A stretch of DNA of 64,000 bases, from the NCBI GenBank assembly GCA_002354805.1, contig DEMH01000009.1:248001-312000 (forward strand), in the 5' to 3' direction. Below, piece by piece: positions 59,789 through 64,000 of the stretch (within the stretch, counting starts at the first letter, position 1; each line of letters starts with the position of its first letter). The position numbers and the translations under genes were made by a program. The notes beneath the pieces were generated by a model. It ran no database searches. It was given only the letters and a program-made list of their open reading frames with translations, and was not told the origin of the DNA. Source of the DNA: Gammaproteobacteria bacterium UBA2675 (GTDB taxonomy: Bacteria; Pseudomonadota; Gammaproteobacteria; Pseudomonadales; Pseudohongiellaceae).

Positions 59789-61108
59789 ATGAGCAAGCAA
59801 CTGACATCCTGGTATTTGATCCGATCCTACAGCATTATCGCGGCAGGTATCCTGGTGATTGCGCTGGCACTCGACAGTCTGATGCTGCGGGTGCTGCCGG
59901 ATACCGAACAAAGCAATGCGGAAAACTACGCACCGGAGTTCGCACTGGTCGAGCTGATGTTAACGGAGGCGGGCAACGAACCGGCAGAGATAGTCCGGCG
60001 TTTTGCAGCACTGTCACCGCAAATGCAGTCGACAACCGGTATGTCGATTCGTTTGTACGATGCTGCGGAACTGGCTGCTCAGTCTGAGTTTCTCAACACG
60101 TTGCGCGATGGATCCATTCAGTCATTTGTGGACGGCGATTCACGCGAGATTCTTTATCGCATGTTGCCAGGCGGTGATCAGATTCTTGCCCTGGGGCCCT
60201 TGCCAGAGCCGCCCGTTTCAACCGCGACAATCGAAACCATGGTCATCGTCAGCTACTACCTGTTGGTAGCCTTGCTGCTGTTTCTTTGGATTCGGCCTTT
60301 CTATCGTGATCTCAGTTCCCTGCGCGCGGCTGCCAGCCAGTTCGGGCGTGACGATTTTCAGACACGGGTTTCGGTGCCAAACAGCTCCAGTATCTGGCCG
60401 GTAGCAAACTCCTTCAACAAAATGGCGGAACGGATCCAGTATCTGGTTACCGCTCACCGCGATCTCACCAATGCAGTCGCCCATGAACTGCGGACCCCTC
60501 TGGCGCGCTTTAAGTTTGGTCTGGAAATGATTCCAAAGATCGGGTCAACTGAGCGCCAGACCGAGCATCTCAGTGGCATGAAGACCGATGTGCAGGAGCT
60601 GGAAACACTGATTGATGAGATGTTGTCCTACGCCAGGCTCAGTGAGGACAATCTGCAGCTGCAGTTTTACCCGATAAACCTCAATGCCTGGTTGCCGCAG
60701 CAATTGAGCCAGTACCGCAAAGAACAAACACGGGTCGCCATGAAGTCATTACCCGCCACCGACACCACGGTCGCGTTTAACCCTGATCTGATGGCGCGCG
60801 CAATTCACAATATCATCCGCAACTGTATCCGTTATGCAGACTCCCGGGTCGACGTGAGTTGTCAGGTCAGTGGCAGCGAAGTCAGCGTTTGCATCTGTGA
60901 CGACGGACCCGGTATAGCCGATACCGACAGGCAACGAATATTTGAACCCTTTGCCCGCCTCGACACCAGTCGCGACCGACAGTCAGGTGGCTACGGCCTT
61001 GGGCTGGCTATCGCCATGCGCATCATGCAGCGCCACGGTGGCCAGATTCATGTGGAGAGCAATGACCCACACGGTGCCTGTTTTGTGCTGCGCTGGCCGT
61101 ACAATTGA
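59789..61108 (+). CDS. sensor histidine kinase (RstB-like)
   Basis: The 439-residue protein has two membrane helices (about 13-33 and 150-168) around a periplasmic sensor of about 115 residues, then HAMP, the H-box with His232 (AVAHELRTPLARFKFGLEM) and a catalytic ATPase domain (NIIRNCIRYAD, CDDGPGI, FEPFARLDTSRDRQSGGYGLGLAI). The sensor domain length is like RstB. The signal it detects cannot be read from the sequence. Confidence 0.93.
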   Translation: MSKQLTSWYLIRSYSIIAAGILVIALALDSLMLRVLPDTEQSNAENYAPEFALVELMLTEAGNEPAEIVRRFAALSPQMQSTTGMSIRLYDAAELAAQSEFLNTLRDGSIQSFVDGDSREILYRMLPGGDQILALGPLPEPPVSTATIETMVIVSYYLLVALLLFLWIRPFYRDLSSLRAAASQFGRDDFQTRVSVPNSSSIWPVANSFNKMAERIQYLVTAHRDLTNAVAHELRTPLARFKFGLEMIPKIGSTERQTEHLSGMKTDVQELETLIDEMLSYARLSEDNLQLQFYPINLNAWLPQQLSQYRKEQTRVAMKSLPATDTTVAFNPDLMARAIHNIIRNCIRYADSRVDVSCQVSGSEVSVCICDDGPGIADTDRQRIFEPFARLDTSRDRQSGGYGLGLAIAMRIMQRHGGQIHVESNDPHGACFVLRWPYN

Positions 61109-61113
61109 TCACA
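61100..61113 (+). promoter_or_regulatory. second RstA-like box, upstream of the secreted protein gene
   Basis: TACAATTGATCACA shares 12 of 14 bases with the box at 57456-57469 and 9 of 12 with the RstA consensus. It overlaps the kinase stop codon and lies about 115 bases before the gene at 61227. Confidence 0.45.
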
Positions 61114-61170
61114 ACTTCAGTACAAACCCTCAACAGCTAATTCCCCCGCCTGCCTGCAAACTACACACAA

Positions 61171-61192
61171 TTTCCGGCAATCGTGCCGGAAA
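61171..61192. other. 8-bp inverted repeat ahead of the gene at 61227
   Basis: TTTCCGGC and GCCGGAAA are perfectly paired around a 6-base loop, 34 bases before the start. No T run follows, so an operator or leader hairpin is more likely than a terminator. Confidence 0.5.
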
Positions 61193-61226
61193 GCATCGGA
61201 AGCATTTAGCAGGAGAGATCAGGAAC

Positions 61227-61754
61227 ATGAAATTCAAAACACTGAAACTGTTTGGCGCGCAACTGCTGGTATCCGGCCTGATGGCCAGTATGCTGCAGAC
61301 CGCCAGCGCCCAGAGCGACAGCGTGCTCTATAAAGACCACGAATTGACCATCAAAGATGCCATCGTGGTAGAAGGCGGTCAGACGCAGTATTTCCAGGAA
61401 GTACGTCTGGCGCCAACAGAAACTGGCGATTTCCGTATTGTCGCTGCCACCGAGAAGCAACTGGCCTATGTCAATGAGCTTTCAGTCGCTGTGTCTTTCA
61501 CCGACCCGGTTGAGGTTGAGCTGGGTGTTGTCGGCTACAAGTCCACCCCCTGCGTGGAGCTGGATATCGCCGTAACACGCAAAGGCAATACCTTCTACGT
61601 TGCCGTTGGTGAAACTCCGCTGCAGACACTGGTGGCTTGCGTGCAGGTGACTGAACCTTTCGATATCACCTTCCCGCTGGACGTGAAAGGACTGCCAGCT
61701 GGTGACTATCTGGTTGTTGTAAACGGCGATGAAATTGACTTCACGCTGGAGTAA
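61227..61754 (+). CDS. small secreted protein controlled with the two-component genes
   Basis: The 175-residue product has a signal peptide ending QTASAQ-SD and a beta-rich mature domain (VELGVVGYKSTPCVELDIAVTRKGNTFYVAVGETPLQTLVACVQVTEPFDITFPLDV) with two cysteines that could form a disulfide. I do not recognise a family. The ATG at 61227 follows AGGA; the same frame stays open upstream only across the end of the kinase gene. It is closed by a strong terminator, so it ends the regulatory cluster. Confidence 0.75.
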   Translation: MKFKTLKLFGAQLLVSGLMASMLQTASAQSDSVLYKDHELTIKDAIVVEGGQTQYFQEVRLAPTETGDFRIVAATEKQLAYVNELSVAVSFTDPVEVELGVVGYKSTPCVELDIAVTRKGNTFYVAVGETPLQTLVACVQVTEPFDITFPLDVKGLPAGDYLVVVNGDEIDFTLE

Positions 61755-61773
61755 GCAAGGAAGCCGTTAGATC

Positions 61774-61817
61774 CCGCGCCGGTACCACGCAGTTCAGTGG
61801 TGCCGGCGCGGTCTTTT
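61774..61817 (+). terminator. rho-independent terminator after the secreted protein gene
   Basis: A 15-bp stem (CCGCGCCGGTACCAC / GTGGTGCCGGCGCGG, one G-U pair) with an 8-base loop, followed by TCTTTT. It lies 19 bases after the stop at 61754. Confidence 0.85.
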
Positions 61818-61914
61818 AGAGGTGAAGCCAGCATGTCGGTACAAAACGCCGGATAAATAGCGCCATGACCACAATTCAGGATACACTCAGGTCACTGACG
61901 AAGAGTGATACCCA

Positions 61915-62877
61915 ATGCAGGACACCCTACAACAACGCATTCCAGATGCTCTGGCACAGATCAATCGCGCGATCTTGGGCAAGGACGAGCAGGCTCGCCT
62001 GTCACTGTGCTGTCTGCTGAGCGGAGGACATCTGCTGCTGGAAGACCTGCCCGGTATGGGAAAAACCACCTTGGCACATGCTCTGGCTGGTGTGATGGGG
62101 CTCAGCTTCCGACGTATCCAGTTTACCAGCGACCTGCTGCCTGCCGACATCCTGGGCGGCTCAGTGTTCGACCCGGCAACAGCGACATTTCACTTTCACG
62201 AAGGGCCGGTTTTCTGCCAGGTGCTGATGGCCGACGAAATAAACCGTGCCACACCGCGGACCCAGAGTGCGTTGCTGGAAGCCATGGAGGAGGGGCAGGT
62301 ATCACTTGATGGTGAGACCCGTTCCCTGCCAGAACCATTTTTTGTCATTGCCACTCAAAATCCGTCCGAACTGGCGGGGACCTATCCCTTGCCGGAGTCG
62401 CAGACAGACCGCTTTTTGATGCGCCTGTCGCTCGGTTATCCCTCGGCTATTGCCGAGCGCGAACTGCTGGCGCAGCCCGACCAGCGCCTTAAACCACTCA
62501 ATATGACGGCCTGTCTCAGCGTAACTGATCTGCAGGAATGGCAACAGCACCTGTCCGAAACCCATCTGAGTGAGTCCGTTCTGGACTACATCCAGCGTCT
62601 GATCGACTTCTCCCGACAGAGCAAACGCATTCAGCTCGGGCTGTCTCCCCGCGGCGGTCTCGCCATAGTACGTGCCGCCCGCTGTCATGCGCGTATGGCT
62701 GGTCGCGACCATGTCACACCGGATGACGTGCAGGCGATATTCCCCGCCGTCGCCGATCACCGCTTGCGTGCTGCCGACCACGTTGTTCCGGTGGGCGACT
62801 ATTCTGACAATTCAACGGCCCATCACCGGACACTGGCGCAATGGATACTGGACTCAGTCGACGTGTTGCAGGCCTGA
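61915..62877 (+). CDS. MoxR-family AAA+ ATPase
   Basis: The 320-residue protein has Walker A GMGKTT (in LLLEDLPGMGKTTLAHALAG), Walker B in LMADEINRA, the sensor ATQNP and the C-terminal lid region RGGLAIVRAARCHA. MoxR ATPases act as chaperones for neighbouring DUF58 or VWA proteins. It is the first gene of the moxR-DUF58-transglutaminase set; its end overlaps the DUF58 gene by about 37 bases. Confidence 0.93.
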   Translation: MQDTLQQRIPDALAQINRAILGKDEQARLSLCCLLSGGHLLLEDLPGMGKTTLAHALAGVMGLSFRRIQFTSDLLPADILGGSVFDPATATFHFHEGPVFCQVLMADEINRATPRTQSALLEAMEEGQVSLDGETRSLPEPFFVIATQNPSELAGTYPLPESQTDRFLMRLSLGYPSAIAERELLAQPDQRLKPLNMTACLSVTDLQEWQQHLSETHLSESVLDYIQRLIDFSRQSKRIQLGLSPRGGLAIVRAARCHARMAGRDHVTPDDVQAIFPAVADHRLRAADHVVPVGDYSDNSTAHHRTLAQWILDSVDVLQA

Positions 62878-63923
62878 CTCGAATCTTTCGACGCCCCGGT
62901 GCCCGCAGGCGCGGGCGCAAGGCGGAGACTCGCGCGCCTGTCATCGGCAAGCTGCAGCTGGGCCAGCGCACCATCTACATCCTGCCGACCATTCAGGGAG
63001 CGCTATTTGCGCTGGGCGGAACGACCGTCCTGCTGGTGGGTTTTGCTGACCGCAACCCAATAACCGTGGTGCTGGCCACCGCCATGCTCAGTCTTTTTCT
63101 GCTGAGCCTGGTGCTGTGTTATCGCAATCTCAGCGGGCTGACTTTACAGGCCTCAGAAGCAAACGAGCCCGGCAACCCCAGCGCACGCTGTTTTACCGGT
63201 GAGCAGGCAAGCTTCATACTCACCCTGTCGGCTGCCGGTCGCCGCCGTGCGCACCAGGATCTGCTGCTGGGGTTTTCACCTAAAGAAGTGCAGCCGCTGG
63301 AAGTTGCACCCGGCGCTGTCATATCTGCGACGCTGACGGCGCCCGCCGAGAAACGCGGCCTGATGGCCGCACCCCGCCTGCATCTGCGTACCCGCTACCC
63401 GGCCGGGCTGTGGCAGGCCTGGAGTCGGCCCGATCTGGCCATGAACTGTCTGGTGTATCCGCGGCCCCAGCAGTGCATCCTGCCACCCAGCGCCATGCGT
63501 GTCCCGGCCCATGCCCAGGGCCAGCAGTCGGGTGCCAGAAAACAGGGTGTTGATGACTTTCTGGGGCTGCGCAGCTATCAGTCTGGTGACAGTCGCCGCC
63601 ATATTGCCTGGCGCTCGCTGGCACGCGGACAGGGCCTGAAAACCAAACAGTTTGCCCAGGAAGCCGATCCGGAAGTGCATCTGTCCTTCGAGCCCTTCAA
63701 AGGCCGCGAGCCGGAAGATATTCTCGGCTGCCTGTCGTTTCAGGTACTGCAGCTCAGTCATCAGCAGAAACGTATCGGCATGACACTGCCGGCGACGCAG
63801 GCTGAGGACGAAAAGCCTGCTGGAGACAGCACGCACCAGATAGCGCGCCCGCTACATATCAAAGCCGATCAGGGCGAAGCACACAAACACTCTCTGCTGC
63901 AGGCGCTGGCATTATGGGCATGA
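62841..63923 (+). CDS. DUF58 family protein
   Basis: The 360-residue protein has two membrane helices (about 49-90), a beta-rich region, and the DUF58 signature GVDDFLGLRSYQSGDSRRHIAWRSLARG at about 235-262. DUF58 is a VWA-like domain that lies next to MoxR genes; its function is not fixed. The final bases overlap the start of the next gene. Confidence 0.9.
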   Translation: MDTGLSRRVAGLTRIFRRPGARRRGRKAETRAPVIGKLQLGQRTIYILPTIQGALFALGGTTVLLVGFADRNPITVVLATAMLSLFLLSLVLCYRNLSGLTLQASEANEPGNPSARCFTGEQASFILTLSAAGRRRAHQDLLLGFSPKEVQPLEVAPGAVISATLTAPAEKRGLMAAPRLHLRTRYPAGLWQAWSRPDLAMNCLVYPRPQQCILPPSAMRVPAHAQGQQSGARKQGVDDFLGLRSYQSGDSRRHIAWRSLARGQGLKTKQFAQEADPEVHLSFEPFKGREPEDILGCLSFQVLQLSHQQKRIGMTLPATQAEDEKPAGDSTHQIARPLHIKADQGEAHKHSLLQALALWA

Positions 63924-64000
63924 ATACACAGGCAGACGGAGCCCAGCCCGACAAGGCCGACCTGGTCATACCCGCGACCCTGATGGCTGCCATCATGCTG
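63914..64000 (+). CDS. start of a transglutaminase-like (TgpA type) protein, cut by the window end
   Basis: Only 29 codons are visible (MGMNTQADGAQPDKADLVIPATLMAAIML), ending in a hydrophobic stretch that should be the first membrane helix. The position after moxR and DUF58 points to a TgpA/DUF3488 transglutaminase-like membrane protein. This is inferred from gene order. An in-frame ATG at 63920, overlapping the DUF58 stop, is an equally good start. Confidence 0.5.
   Translation, partial: MGMNTQADGAQPDKADLVIPATLMAAIML

Noticed and set aside
1..64000. tRNA genes, CRISPR arrays, insertion sequences and phage genes
   Set aside because: I looked through the intergenic stretches and saw no cloverleaf, no regular spaced repeats, no transposase or integrase and no terminal repeats.

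Overview
The window reads as a chromosomal segment of a free-living gammaproteobacterium, probably near the Pseudomonadales/Cellvibrionales. The order rsmD / ftsY-ftsE-ftsX / rpoH / thiS-thiG-trmB, with coaD and mutM close by, is the order I know from Pseudomonas. GC content is moderately high, coding is dense, and there are many lipoproteins and secreted enzymes. I see no tRNA, rRNA, CRISPR array, insertion sequence or phage gene. No gene-free stretch exceeds about 230 bases. The longest are 32042-32270, which holds a sigma-54 promoter and an inverted repeat; 7777-7994, which holds a probable rsmD promoter; and 41178-41383, in which I see nothing convincing.

1-11068 is housekeeping: trmB (cut by the window edge), thiG, thiS, a DUF423 membrane protein, rpoH, an M13 peptidase lipoprotein inserted opposite to its neighbours, ftsXEY, rsmD, a YheT hydrolase, coaD and mutM.

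11159-26290 is the most unusual part: a run of 14 codirectional genes, mostly lipoproteins or single-pass inner-membrane proteins. The core (12645-23356) is tightly packed, with several ATGA stop/start overlaps. It encodes a Gly/Ser-rich lipoprotein, a larger lipoprotein, a TPR protein, a PEGA-SUMF1 protein lacking the catalytic cysteine, a small secreted protein, a TolQ/ExbB/MotA-type channel subunit, an actin/Hsp70-like protein and two VWA proteins. The N-terminal helix of each VWA protein carries an Asp in a setting like the proton-binding Asp of ExbD/TolR. I infer an undescribed proton-driven envelope machine in which VWA domains replace the usual ExbD/TolR periplasmic domain.

27423-33572 looks like a sulfide-detoxification module. 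A sigma-54 activator with the cysteine spacing of FisR is divergent from cydA-cydB-blh-sqr, so a sulfide-tolerant bd oxidase, a persulfide dioxygenase-like hydrolase and a type II sulfide:quinone oxidoreductase appear to be co-transcribed. A -24/-12 promoter and a perfect 11-bp inverted repeat lie between them.

33603-47253 holds a DNA glycosylase, a methyltransferase, several SGNH and alpha/beta hydrolases, a serine hydrolase, a membrane protein, homoserine kinase, an MFS exporter and an acetyltransferase. It ends with an ECF42-type sigma factor followed by a promoter matching the published ECF42 consensus and by DUF1428, VOC and DGPF/YCII genes.

47331-64000 carries a TPR lipoprotein, a GAF-GGDEF diguanylate cyclase, a lipoprotein hydrolase, a LysR regulator divergent from doxX and a ygiD-like dioxygenase, a DUF4920 protein with a Fur-like box, a MgtC/DUF4010 transporter-like protein and a seven-repeat FG-GAP protein. 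It continues with a MipA-DUF3019-RstA/RstB-like two-component cluster, with matching 14-bp boxes before mipA and before a secreted protein gene at the other end. The window closes with moxR, a DUF58 gene and the first codons of a probable transglutaminase gene.
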